Shown here: positions 32,575 through 40,865 of the stretch, piece by piece
Position numbering within the stretch: the first letter of the stretch is position 1
Layout of the letters: each line of letters starts with the position of its first letter
NCBI RefSeq assembly: GCF_005233875.1
Contig: NZ_SZPZ01000004.1
Location: 806,001 to 870,000, forward strand
Length of the DNA: 64,000 nucleotides
Direction of reading: 5' to 3'
Source of the DNA: Kribbella jiaozuonensis
Lineage (GTDB): Bacteria > Actinomycetota > Actinomycetes > Propionibacteriales > Kribbellaceae
Made by a program: the position numbers and the translations under genes
The notes under the pieces: generated by a model
Databases searched by the model: none
What the model saw: only the letters and a program-made list of their open reading frames with translations
Told to the model about the DNA's origin: nothing

Positions 32575-33237
32575 ATGGGTGCTGATCTCCAGGGCTCGTT
32601 GCTGGATGCTTTTGCGGATCCGGCGTTGGGGTCGTTGGGCGGGCTGACGCGGACCGAGTTGGGGCGTGGGGCCTGGATCGATGTGTTGCCGGGGTGGTTG
32701 ACCGGGGGCGATCAGGTGTACGAGCGGCTGGCGCGGGATGTGCCGTGGCAGGCGGAGCGGCGGCAGATGTACGACCGCGTGGTCGACGTACCGCGACTGC
32801 TCTGCTTCTACGGCGAGAATGTCGACCTGCCGCTGCCGATCCTCGAGGAGGCTCGGGATGCGTTGAGTGAGCGGTACGCCGCGGAGTTGGGTGAGCCTTT
32901 CCGTACGGCGGGGTTGTGTTTCTACCGGGACGGGCGGGACAGCGTCGCTTGGCACGGGGATCGGATCGGGCGCGGGGATCGTGAGGACACGATGGTCGCG
33001 ATCCTGTCGGTCGGCGAGCCGCGCGTGCTCGCGCTCCGGCCGCGGCCAGGTGGACCGGGCGGGTCGGGTGGGGCGAGTGGGCCGGTGGGTTCGACGGTTC
33101 GGTATCCGCTGGGACATGGGGACCTCATCGTGATGGGTGGATCGTGTCAACGCACTTGGGAACATGCGATCCCCAAGGCGTCCGGGCGCATCGGACCGCG
33201 CATCAGCATCCAGTTCCGCCCACGCGGCGTGCGCTAG
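32575..33237 (+). CDS. alkB: AlkB-like Fe(II)/2-oxoglutarate DNA repair dioxygenase
   Basis: A 220-residue dioxygenase of the AlkB family, which removes methyl lesions such as 1-methyladenine and 3-methylcytosine by oxidation. Iron ligands are His127 and Asp129 (WHGD) and His197 (WEHAIPK). 2-Oxoglutarate would be held by the Arg pair of GPRISIQFR near 209-215. Residues ~158-172 are an unusual Gly/Ser insertion (PGGPGGSGGASGPVG) where relatives have a short turn. The ATG at 32575 follows GGTGGGGGT. A candidate SOS box lies 23 bp upstream. Confidence 0.9.
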   Translation: MGADLQGSLLDAFADPALGSLGGLTRTELGRGAWIDVLPGWLTGGDQVYERLARDVPWQAERRQMYDRVVDVPRLLCFYGENVDLPLPILEEARDALSERYAAELGEPFRTAGLCFYRDGRDSVAWHGDRIGRGDREDTMVAILSVGEPRVLALRPRPGGPGGSGGASGPVGSTVRYPLGHGDLIVMGGSCQRTWEHAIPKASGRIGPRISIQFRPRGVR

Positions 33238-33261
33238 CAACCCGCGGCACGGCCGTGAAGG

Positions 33262-33870
33262 TCAGGCGGCGGAAGGTCGCCCGACGCGCGGGCGATCAAC
33301 CGCAGACTCGCCGACAGCCGCCGGGCCGGAAATTGGTTGGTTGGTGAGTGGTTGGTAGATGCCGTCGCGGGTGGCTATGTAGAAGCCGAGGAGGCGGAGG
33401 TCGGCGGCTTGGCAGATGGTGGTGGCGGCTTGGGCCCATTGGTTGTCCAGGGCGGGTGAGCGGGCGGGGCCGGGGCGGCCGAGGGCGAGGATGACGCCTG
33501 TGTCGGGGGCGGTCTGGATGGCGGGGACGAGTGGGTGGAGCGCGTTCGCGCAGAGCGAGCCGGGGTCGGGGGCCGCGCCGGGATCGAGGGCGGCGCCGGG
33601 ATCGGGGGCGGCGGGATCGAGGGCCGCGCCGGGCGGCGTACGTCGGATCGGTCGGTCGGGTGGGGCGGGGTGGGGTGGCCAGGGGTGGTCTTGGGGTAGG
33701 TCGACGGAGATCGTGGCTCGGTAGTGGTCGTCGGGGTCGCAGAGGAGGATCGAGAAGGTGCCGCGGTGGCGGTCGCCGAGGGTGAGCATCAGGTCGACGA
33801 CGTTGGCGGCGACGTCAGGCGCGGTGAGTGGTTGGTCGGTCCAGGTGGGAGTCAGGTCTAGGAAGCTCAT
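33262..33870 (-). CDS. Protein of unknown function with Pro/Asp-rich repeat insertion
   Basis: A 202-residue protein I cannot assign. The N-terminal ~65 residues (VAANVVDLMLTLGDRHRGTF, ILLCDPDDHYRATISVDLP) and the C-terminal ~85 (TGVILALGRPG, QWAQAATTICQAADLRLLGFYIATRDGIY, quoted in part) look globular. Together they resemble a split domain in which predicted strands flank a low-complexity insert. That insert (residues ~78-108) repeats ALDPGAAPDPG-like units. Start is uncertain: I took the ATG at 33870 because the extension to 33921 needs a TTG. It is convergent with the AlkB gene. Confidence 0.6.
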   Translation of the reverse strand: MSFLDLTPTWTDQPLTAPDVAANVVDLMLTLGDRHRGTFSILLCDPDDHYRATISVDLPQDHPWPPHPAPPDRPIRRTPPGAALDPAAPDPGAALDPGAAPDPGSLCANALHPLVPAIQTAPDTGVILALGRPGPARSPALDNQWAQAATTICQAADLRLLGFYIATRDGIYQPLTNQPISGPAAVGESAVDRPRVGRPSAA

Positions 33871-33989
33871 GCCTAGAAAGTGCCGCGATTCGACCCTCCG
33901 ATCCGGGTTGTCCACAGACAAAAGTGGCCCAACATTCCACGGCCAGAGTGGACCTGCCTGCTGGGCCGCTGAGTACCTAGGCTCAACTC

Positions 33990-35246
33990 ATGAGCAACAG
34001 ACTTGGACAGATGCTTCCCCCGGCCGGAGCGCCGCGGGACCTGGCGATGGCGCAGTTGGCCAACTCGGTCGGCGACGGCGCGTTCGTCGTCACCTCGGCG
34101 TTGTTCTTCACCCGGGTGGTCGGCCTGTCGACCGCGGAGGTCGGCCTCGGGCTGACGGTCGCGTGGCTGGCCGGCTTCCTGACCGGCGTCCCGCTCGGTA
34201 ACCTCGCCGATCGGCGTGGAGCGCGCGGCACCGCAGTACTGCTGGCCCTCCTGACCGCCAGCGGCGTGGGAGCGTTCCTGTTCGTCCGGAGCTTCGCGGG
34301 CTTCCTGATCGCGGCCGTCGTCTACGCCTGCAGCCAGACCGGGCTCACCGCGGCCCGCCAAGCTCTCCTCGCGGGCCTGGTGCAGCCGGCCGAGCGCACC
34401 CGCATCCGCGCCTTCCTTCAGTCCACGGTCAACGCCGGTCTCGCCGTCGGCGCGCTCCTCGGCGGTATCGCGCTCCGCTTCGACACCGAAACGGCGTACC
34501 TGACCGTCTTCGCGATCGACGCGCTCAGCTTCCTGATCGCTGCCGCTCTGATCCGCCGGGTCCCGTCCATCTCGACCACGATCCGCGTGAAGGGCGAACC
34601 GCGCCTCGCCGTCCTCCACGACCGCCCGTACGCGGTTCTCGCGCTGCTCAACGCGATCATGCTGCTCTTCATGCCGCTGATCAGTCTCGTCGGCCCACTG
34701 TGGATCGTCACCCGGACCAGCGCACCCAGCTGGGTCGTCGCCTCACTGATGATCGTCAACACCCTCGGCGTCACGTTCTTCCAGGTGCACATCGCCAAGC
34801 GGGTCAAGGACCTCCGCACCGCCGCCCGCTCCGTCCGGTACGCCGGGCTCGCCATGCTGGCCGCCTGTGGCGTGTTTGCGACCACCGCCGCCCACCTGAG
34901 CCCCGCAATGACCGCCGTCATCCTGGTGATTGCCGCCGCGCTGCTCACCCTCGGCGAGATGAAACTGGCCTCCGGCGCCTGGGAGATCAGCTTCGGGCTC
35001 GCCCCCGCAGACAAGCAGGGTCAGTACCAAGGCTTCTTCGGCACCGGCCCCGCGATCGCCAGGATGCTCGGTCCCGCGCTGCTCACAACGGTCATCCTCG
35101 GCTGGGGTCCGATCGGCTGGATCGTCATCGGCGCCCTGTTCCTGGGGACCAGTTGCGCAACTGGTCCCGCCGTACGATGGGCTGCGCGGACGAGGGCCGT
35201 CAAGGAGGACGCCACGCCGTCGCTGGTAGAGGAGAACGTCGCCTGA
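33990..35246 (+). CDS. MFS transporter
   Basis: A 418-residue membrane protein with about 12 predicted helices and the MFS loop GNLADRRGARGTAV between helices 2 and 3. The pattern (LANSVGDGAFVVTSALFFTRVVG at the start, repeated ALLLGGI-like cores) fits the group of drug/metabolite exporters of the enterobactin-exporter or macrolide-efflux type. Substrate is unknown. The ATG at 33990 is preceded by an AT-richer gap shared with the divergent unknown gene. Its stop overlaps the next ATG in TGATG, so the downstream flavin-binding protein is co-translated. Confidence 0.85.
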   Translation: MSNRLGQMLPPAGAPRDLAMAQLANSVGDGAFVVTSALFFTRVVGLSTAEVGLGLTVAWLAGFLTGVPLGNLADRRGARGTAVLLALLTASGVGAFLFVRSFAGFLIAAVVYACSQTGLTAARQALLAGLVQPAERTRIRAFLQSTVNAGLAVGALLGGIALRFDTETAYLTVFAIDALSFLIAAALIRRVPSISTTIRVKGEPRLAVLHDRPYAVLALLNAIMLLFMPLISLVGPLWIVTRTSAPSWVVASLMIVNTLGVTFFQVHIAKRVKDLRTAARSVRYAGLAMLAACGVFATTAAHLSPAMTAVILVIAAALLTLGEMKLASGAWEISFGLAPADKQGQYQGFFGTGPAIARMLGPALLTTVILGWGPIGWIVIGALFLGTSCATGPAVRWAARTRAVKEDATPSLVEENVA

Positions 35247-35884
35247 TGGAGATTCCCGGACTGGTCGAGATCACGTCGTACGACGAGCTGCGCGAGCTTG
35301 TCCCGTCGCCAATGGCTGCCGCTGCGGCCAAGGAGCGCAAGGAGCTCCACGACCTGGACCTGCAGTGGCTCGATGCCTCCCCGTTCTGCCTGGTCGCCAC
35401 CGCCGACGCCGACGGCAACTGCGACGTCTCCCCCAAGGGCGACCCGGCCGGCTTCACCAAGGTGCTGGACCGTTCGACGATCGCGATCCCGGATCGCGCC
35501 GGCAACCGCCGCGTCGACGGTTTCACGAACATCCTCAGCAATCCGCACGTCGGCCTGATCTACTTCGTCCCCGGCCGCACCGACACGCTGCGGATCAACG
35601 GGCGTGCCCGGATCGTCAAGGACGCGCCGTTCTTCGACGACATGATCGTCAAGGGCAACCGCCCGCAGCTGGCCCTGCTGGTCGAGATCGAGCAGATCTT
35701 CCACCACTGCTCGAAGTCGTTCATGCGCTCGAAGCTCTGGAAGCCCGAGACCTGGAACCCGGACGCGGTCCCGCGCCGAGCGGTCATCTCCCAGACGCTG
35801 GAGCGTCCGGACGAGGAGCTGACGACGCTCGACGAGTACTACGGCCCGCAGTACGAGGAGAAGATCTACAAGGTCAAGTACTGA
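35246..35884 (+). CDS. Pyridoxamine 5'-phosphate oxidase-like flavoprotein
   Basis: A 212-residue split-barrel protein of the PNPOx-like group. Conserved parts are FCLVATADADGNCDVSPKGDP, the GFTNILSNPHVGLIYFVPG strand pair and RINGRARI (quoted in part). This matches the MSMEG_1061-type FMN-dependent family, which may use FMN or F420 and whose reactions are mostly unknown. Start is the ATG at 35246, within a one-base TGATG overlap with the MFS gene, so the two may work on the same compound, one altering and one exporting it. This link is inferred. Confidence 0.85.
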   Translation: MEIPGLVEITSYDELRELVPSPMAAAAAKERKELHDLDLQWLDASPFCLVATADADGNCDVSPKGDPAGFTKVLDRSTIAIPDRAGNRRVDGFTNILSNPHVGLIYFVPGRTDTLRINGRARIVKDAPFFDDMIVKGNRPQLALLVEIEQIFHHCSKSFMRSKLWKPETWNPDAVPRRAVISQTLERPDEELTTLDEYYGPQYEEKIYKVKY

Positions 35885-35962
35885 ACTACCGCAGGAGGAG
35901 CAGGCCGAAGTACTCCGTGGCGACGATGACACCCGGTCCGCTGCCCTCTACGGTTTCGTACT

Positions 35963-37105
35963 GTGACCACTACTGAGCCGATCGACGCGCCCGCCTTCGG
36001 GTACTGGGCGCGACGCATCGGCCTGCCCGTGGTGATCTCGATCATTGCGGTGGTCGGTTCGATCGGCGCGGCGGTTCACGGTGAGCCGGATGCCCGTCGG
36101 CCGGACTGGTTCATGGTGCTGCTGATCCTGATCGGATCGCTGTCGCTGTACTGGCTCCGGACCCGGCCCGTGCCGGTGCTGTGGGCAACTGTCGGGTCGA
36201 CCCTCGTCTACATGCTGATGGGGTACGCCTACGGTCCGGTGATCTTCGCGTTCGTCATCGCCGTGTTCACCACGATCCGGCTCGGCTATCGGGTTTCCGG
36301 CTGGTCGGCGCTGGCCGCGCTGTACATCGGTCACATCGGCGGTCGGTTCGTGTTCGGGCTCACCGAGTTCGGCCTGTACCAGACGCTCCTGGTCGGCACC
36401 TGCTTCGTCGTCCTCGGCTTTCTGGCCGAACTGTTCCGCGCGCACCGCGACCGGGTCAACGCCGCCGCTCGCACCCGCAAGGAGGAGGAGCTGCGCCGCG
36501 CTGGTGAGGAGCGGCTGCGGATCGCGCAGGAGCTCCATGACGTCGTGGCGCACCACATCTCGCTCATCAACGTGCAGGCAGCCACTGCACTGCACCTAGT
36601 CGACCGGCAACCCGAGCAGGCCGCTCCAGCCCTCTCCGCGATCAAGGACGCGAGCAAAGACGCCCTCGTGGAACTGCGCTCGATCGTCGGCATCCTCCGG
36701 CAGTCCGACGAGTCCGCGCCCCGCCAACCGGTCGCCGGCCTTGACCATCTGGATCATCTGATCACTCGTACGTCGCGGGCCGGTCTGGAGGTGCACCGCA
36801 TCGTCCACGGCGAGCCGCGTCCGCTACCGACCGGACTCGACCGCGCCGCGTTCCGCATCATCCAAGAGTCGCTGACGAACGTCGTACGCCATGCGAAGGC
36901 CACGTCCGCAACGGTCCGGATCCAGTACGGCGAACAGGCGCTCGTGCTGCAGATCGACGACAACGGCCAGTCGCTCAGCGCGCCGCCGACGGAAGGCAAC
37001 GGGATCGGCGGCATGCGGGAGCGGGCCACCGCACTCGGCGGCTCACTCACCGCGAACCGCACACCCTCTGGCGGCCTGAGGATCACGGCGACCCTGCCGC
37101 TGTAG
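35963..37105 (+). CDS. Two-component sensor histidine kinase (NarL-partner type), orphan
   Basis: A 380-residue kinase. About five membrane helices lie in residues 18-155, then a coiled HisKA_3 dimer region with phospho-acceptor His192 (QELHDVVAHH), and a HATPase_c domain from ~285 (ESLTNVVRHAKA, NGIGGMRERA). Such kinases phosphorylate NarL/LuxR-type response regulators, but none is adjacent; the nearest are 4-6 kb downstream. The GTG at 35963 is preceded by TACGGT at 35949-35954, suggesting a leaderless message. Confidence 0.92.
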   Translation: MTTTEPIDAPAFGYWARRIGLPVVISIIAVVGSIGAAVHGEPDARRPDWFMVLLILIGSLSLYWLRTRPVPVLWATVGSTLVYMLMGYAYGPVIFAFVIAVFTTIRLGYRVSGWSALAALYIGHIGGRFVFGLTEFGLYQTLLVGTCFVVLGFLAELFRAHRDRVNAAARTRKEEELRRAGEERLRIAQELHDVVAHHISLINVQAATALHLVDRQPEQAAPALSAIKDASKDALVELRSIVGILRQSDESAPRQPVAGLDHLDHLITRTSRAGLEVHRIVHGEPRPLPTGLDRAAFRIIQESLTNVVRHAKATSATVRIQYGEQALVLQIDDNGQSLSAPPTEGNGIGGMRERATALGGSLTANRTPSGGLRITATLPL

Positions 37106-37116
37106 TGTCCGCCGTA

Positions 37117-38328
37117 CTACGGCAGGCGGACGTGGGACGGGTTGAGGTCGGCCACGCTGGACACGCCGAGTAGCGCCATTGTGCGGCGTACCTCCTTGGT
37201 CAGGATCTCGGCGGCACGAGCGACCCCGCGCTGACCGCCGGCCATCAGGCCGTACAGGTACGCGCGGCCGACCAGGCAGGCATCGGCGCCGAGCGCGATC
37301 GCCGCGACGATGTCCGCGCCGGACATGATGCCGGTGTCGAGGTAGATCTCCGCGTCGCTACCGATCGCCTTGCGTACGTCGGGGAGGATGCGCAGCGGTG
37401 TCGGCGCCCGGTCGAGCTGACGGCCGCCGTGGTTGGACAGCACGACCGCGTCCGCGCCGGCGTCGACCACGCGGCGAGCATCTGCGACGGTCTGGATGCC
37501 CTTGACGATCAGCGGGCCGTCCCAGATCGAGCGCAGCCAGTTGAGGTCGTCGATCGTCATCGTCGGGTCGAAGAGTTTGTCGAGCAGCTCAGCGACGGTG
37601 CCGTCCCAGGTGGACAGCGAGGCGAACGTCAACGGCCGCGTGGTGAGCAGGTTGGCCCACCAGGCCGGGTGCAGCGACGCGTCCAGCACAGTCTTCGCGG
37701 TGAGACTCGGCGGAATGGTGAAACCATTGCGTACGTCGCGAAGCCGCGCGCCAGCGACCGGTACGTCGACGGTCAGCATCAGCGCCTCGAAACCAGCCGC
37801 GGCCGAGCGCTTCACCAGGTCCTCGCCGGCGTCGCGGTCCTTCCACACGTACAGCTGGAACCACTTGCGCGCATCCGGCGCGGCGGCTGCGACGTCCTCG
37901 ATCGAGGTGGTGCCCATCGTCGACAGCGCGTACGGGATGCCGATCTGCTCGGCGACCTTGACCACTGCGCTCTCGCCCTCGTGGTTCATCATCCGGGTGA
38001 AGCCGGTCGGCGCGAACGCGAACGGCAGCTCGGAGCGGCCGCCGAGGATCGACGTACCGAGGTCGATCTCGGAGACGTCGCGCAGGATCGACGGCTGCAG
38101 CTCCATCTCGGCGAACAGCCGGCGAGCGCGGCGCAGGCTGATCTCGGCCTCGGCGGCGCCGTCGGTGTAGTCGAAGACCGAGCGCGGCGTACGGCGTTTC
38201 GCGATCGTGCGCAGGTCCGCGATCGTCAGCGCCTTCTCCAACCGCCGCTCGGTCGGGTTCGCCGTGATCGGCTTCGGCCGCAGCAGCGGCTTCAGCTCGG
38301 ACCATTTGGGCATCTGGCGATCGGTCAT
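37117..38328 (-). CDS. lldD: FMN-dependent L-lactate / alpha-hydroxyacid dehydrogenase
   Basis: A 403-residue TIM-barrel flavoenzyme, close in style to mycobacterial LldD2. RTPRSVFDYTDGAAEAE, FAPTGFTRMM, WFQLYVWKDRD and TVDVPVAGARLRDVRNG mark the FMN site. SNHGGRQLDRAPTPL holds the catalytic His and Arg. It oxidises L-lactate to pyruvate. The ATG at 38328 has GGGAG five bases before it; open sequence further upstream is antisense to the regulator. It is divergent from a GntR/FadR regulator over two perfect operators, so lactate or a related hydroxyacid probably induces it. Confidence 0.93.
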   Translation of the reverse strand: MTDRQMPKWSELKPLLRPKPITANPTERRLEKALTIADLRTIAKRRTPRSVFDYTDGAAEAEISLRRARRLFAEMELQPSILRDVSEIDLGTSILGGRSELPFAFAPTGFTRMMNHEGESAVVKVAEQIGIPYALSTMGTTSIEDVAAAAPDARKWFQLYVWKDRDAGEDLVKRSAAAGFEALMLTVDVPVAGARLRDVRNGFTIPPSLTAKTVLDASLHPAWWANLLTTRPLTFASLSTWDGTVAELLDKLFDPTMTIDDLNWLRSIWDGPLIVKGIQTVADARRVVDAGADAVVLSNHGGRQLDRAPTPLRILPDVRKAIGSDAEIYLDTGIMSGADIVAAIALGADACLVGRAYLYGLMAGGQRGVARAAEILTKEVRRTMALLGVSSVADLNPSHVRLP

Positions 38329-38348
38329 CACAACTCCCGGCTCAAATC

Positions 38349-38396
38349 TGTGGTCGGACCACACCCTACCCTGTGGTCCGACCACACAGGTAGGGT
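38349..38396. promoter_or_regulatory. Two perfect GntR/FadR operators between lldD and its regulator
   Basis: TGTGGTCGGACCACA (38349-38363) and TGTGGTCCGACCACA (38372-38386) are perfect 15-bp palindromes 23 bp apart, of the TGGT-N3-ACCA form bound by FadR-group GntR proteins. ACCCTACC and GGTAGGGT flank the second as an outer inverted repeat. TAGGGT on each strand (38391-38396 forward; 38368-38363 reverse) may be the -10 of each divergent gene, so one repressor would control both. Confidence 0.85.
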
Positions 38397-38403
38397 CGTC
38401 CAC

Positions 38404-39162
38404 ATGAAGAACTACGAGCTGGTCCTGCACCGGGTGGAGGCCGATCTGGCCGCGGGGCGGCTGAGGATCGGCGGGCGGTTGCCCGGCGAGCGGACGCTGG
38501 CCGAGCAGCTCGGGATCAGCCGGCCGTCGGTGCGGGAGGCGGTCCGGGTGCTCGAGGCGATGGGGGTGGTACGGACCGCGACCGGATCCGGGCCGGAGGC
38601 GGGTGCGGTGATCGTGGCGGAGCCGGTGTCGCCGCTGACCGCCGTACTGCGGTTGCATCTGGCAACGAATCACCTGCCGATGGGGGACGTCGTACAGACG
38701 CGTCTGCTGCTGGAGTCGTGGGCGGCTCGGGAGGCTGCGGGGCGGGAGCTGGGGGCGGATGAGCTGAAGGTGGCGGAGGAGCTGCTGGATCGGATGGATG
38801 ATGCCGGGTTGTCGCCGGAGGAGTTCCATCTGCTCGATGCTGAGTTTCATGTTGCGTTGTCGGGGTTGGCGGGGAACGTGTTGATCGCGGCGGTGATGAC
38901 TTCGTTGCGGTCGGCGATTCATGGGTATGTGCTGGCCGCCGTACCTAATCTGCCTGATTGGGAGGCGGTGGCGGTTGGGTTGCGGGGCGAGCATCGCGGG
39001 ATTCTGGCGGCGGTGCGGGGTGGGGAGCCGGAGCGCGCGGCCTCGTTGGTGACCGCGCATATCCGGGGGTTCTACCAGGCGGCGCAATTAGCACCGTTCG
39101 GCGGGAACGCTGGTACGGCGGAGGCCGAGGATCACGGTCGCGCCGACGATCAGGTGGAGTGA
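38404..39162 (+). CDS. GntR/FadR family regulator (LldR-like)
   Basis: A 252-residue regulator. The winged helix is at 1-75 (GRLPGERTLAEQLGISRPSVREAVRVLEAMG, quoted in part), and an FCD ligand domain follows (VQTRLLLESWAA, LLDAEFHVALSG, GEHRGILAAV) with the usual Asp/His metal-site residues. FadR-type members of this kind control lactate, gluconate and similar acids. It is divergent from lldD over two operators. The last ~25 residues (after GFYQAAQL) run antisense into the DUF6069 gene. A TTA leucine codon at 39088-39090 is the exact complement of that gene's TAA stop. Confidence 0.9.
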   Translation: MKNYELVLHRVEADLAAGRLRIGGRLPGERTLAEQLGISRPSVREAVRVLEAMGVVRTATGSGPEAGAVIVAEPVSPLTAVLRLHLATNHLPMGDVVQTRLLLESWAAREAAGRELGADELKVAEELLDRMDDAGLSPEEFHLLDAEFHVALSGLAGNVLIAAVMTSLRSAIHGYVLAAVPNLPDWEAVAVGLRGEHRGILAAVRGGEPERAASLVTAHIRGFYQAAQLAPFGGNAGTAEAEDHGRADDQVE

Positions 39163-39591
39163 GGCGAGGCCGAGCTTCGCGCCTAGGCCGATGCCGTTGG
39201 TGAGCGGGCTGCCTAGGGAGAGAACGCAGACGATCGTCCCGATGATGGTCCAGGTGTCGCGGGCATTCGCGGTGCGGCGTTCGAGGATCGCCAGGAGGCC
39301 CCAGCCGGCGAAGGCGACCACGATCGAGGCGGCGAGGACTGCTGCGGCACCGATGTGCTGGGTGCCGCCTTGGCGTGCGGTGAGGGTGAGACCGGCGAGC
39401 GGGGCGAGGATCGCCCAGTCAGCCAGAGCCGCAGCTGCAGTCACACCAACCACCACGAGTCGACTACGCCCAGGAACGCGCCGCGGACCCGAGGCCGGGT
39501 CAGCCGGGTTGGCGGTGGCGGACGGGGCGTTCGCGGAGGTGGTGGATAGGCGGATGGTGCTGTTCGGGGTGGTGGGGTTGGGGGTTGGCAT
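39088..39591 (-). CDS. DUF6069-like four-helix membrane protein
   Basis: A 167-residue protein. The first ~42 residues are Pro/Thr/Ser-rich and polar (PTPNPTTPNSTI). Four membrane helices follow (LVVVGVTAAAALADWAIL; AAVLAASIVVAFAGWGLLAI; WTIIGTIVCVLSL; LASLHLIVGATVILGL). This layout matches the DUF6069 family of unknown role. Its 3' 75 nt overlap the GntR gene. The low-complexity start is doubtful; a later start near residue 40 would also leave all four helices intact. It is divergent from the histidine kinase at 39723. Confidence 0.75.
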   Translation of the reverse strand: MPTPNPTTPNSTIRLSTTSANAPSATANPADPASGPRRVPGRSRLVVVGVTAAAALADWAILAPLAGLTLTARQGGTQHIGAAAVLAASIVVAFAGWGLLAILERRTANARDTWTIIGTIVCVLSLGSPLTNGIGLGAKLGLASLHLIVGATVILGLRRTSVPAERC

Positions 39592-39722
39592 TGTGGCTCC
39601 CTGGGGTGGTTGGTGGGAACACAGTGCGGGAGGTTGGGTGCGGGTGGCATCGGTCGGGGGGCTGGGGTGGGTTCTACTTTGGTCGGTGGTGGGGATGGGC
39701 GGGGCGGCTTAGTCTCGGCGGC

Positions 39723-40865
39723 ATGGAGGAGTTGTGTGTGCCGCGGAAGTCCGGGCTGGTGGCTGCGCTGGTGGCGTGGGCGCTGGTGGCGGCGATGGTT
39801 GCGGGGACGATCGTCGGGCGGTGGTCGGATCCGGAGCATCAGAAGTTCCTGGTGCTCGACATCCTGGTCGGGATCGTCTCCGTCGCAGTGATCCCGACGC
39901 TGATCCGCTGGCCTGTACACGGCGCGATCGCACTCGCCGTACTCGCGATCTTCTCCCCCGCCGGTACGCCGCCGTCCACCGTCGGAACGCTGACCGTCGC
40001 CCTCCGCCGTCCCTTCCGTACTGCGCTGCTCGTCGCGATCGCCGGCACCGTCGCGCACCTGATCCAGGGCCTCTGGCAACCAATCCATGGACTCCCCTAC
40101 CTCTGGTTCGCTGTACTGGACGTCGTCGTCCACGCCGCCCTCCTCGGCTGGGGCCAAGGAGCCCAGGCCCGCCGCCAACTCCTCGAGTCCCTCCGCGAAC
40201 GCGCCCGCCGCGCCGAGGCCGAGCAGGGCCGCCGCGTCGCCGAGGCACGCACCCTCGAACGCACCAAGATGGCCCGCGAGATGCACGACGTACTCGCCCA
40301 TCGCCTGTCCCTGCTCGCGACGTATGCCGGCGCCCTCGAGTACCGCCCCGACTCCTCGCCCGAGCGGCTCGCGAAGGCGGCCGGCGTGATCCGCACCGGC
40401 GTACACCAGGCGCTCGAGGAGCTGCGGGAGGTGATCAACGTCCTCCGCGACGAGGACGAGTACGAGGGCCGGCCGCAGCCCACCTTCGACGACGTCCGCG
40501 CGCTGGTGGACGAGTCGCGTGAGGCAGGTACGACGGTCGCGTACGAGGACCATGTCGCGGATCCCACTTCATTGCCTCCGGCAACGGGGCGTACGGCGTA
40601 CCGGATCGTCCAGGAGGGACTGACCAACGCACGCAAACACGCCGCCGGACGGCCGGTGACCGTCACGCTGGACGGGCGGCCGGGCGACGGCTTGCGGATC
40701 GAGCTGACCAACCCGGCGTCGAACGGGACCACGGTCACGCCCGGGAGCGGGACCGGCTTGGTCGGGCTGACCGAGCGGGTGCAGCTGGCCGGCGGGACGC
40801 TGGACCACGGGCAGGAGCCCGGTGGCGGCTTCCGGCTCGAGGCCTCGCTACCGTGGCCCGCATGA
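39723..40865 (+). CDS. Two-component sensor histidine kinase
   Basis: A 380-residue kinase of the HisKA_3 type. Five hydrophobic helices (10-145) are followed by a coiled coil (150-180), phospho-acceptor His188 in REMHDVLAHRLS, and a HATPase_c domain with EGLTNARKHA and GTGLVGLTERVQLAGG. The membrane part may be the sensor, since there is no extracellular domain. The stop overlaps the start of the first response regulator (ATGA), so kinase and regulator are made together. A second regulator gene follows. Confidence 0.93.
   Translation: MEELCVPRKSGLVAALVAWALVAAMVAGTIVGRWSDPEHQKFLVLDILVGIVSVAVIPTLIRWPVHGAIALAVLAIFSPAGTPPSTVGTLTVALRRPFRTALLVAIAGTVAHLIQGLWQPIHGLPYLWFAVLDVVVHAALLGWGQGAQARRQLLESLRERARRAEAEQGRRVAEARTLERTKMAREMHDVLAHRLSLLATYAGALEYRPDSSPERLAKAAGVIRTGVHQALEELREVINVLRDEDEYEGRPQPTFDDVRALVDESREAGTTVAYEDHVADPTSLPPATGRTAYRIVQEGLTNARKHAAGRPVTVTLDGRPGDGLRIELTNPASNGTTVTPGSGTGLVGLTERVQLAGGTLDHGQEPGGGFRLEASLPWPA

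Noticed and set aside
38329..39087. In-frame N-terminal extension of lactate dehydrogenase
   Set aside because: It crosses two operators and is antisense to the GntR regulator; ATG 38328 has a good ribosome site and family-typical N-terminus.
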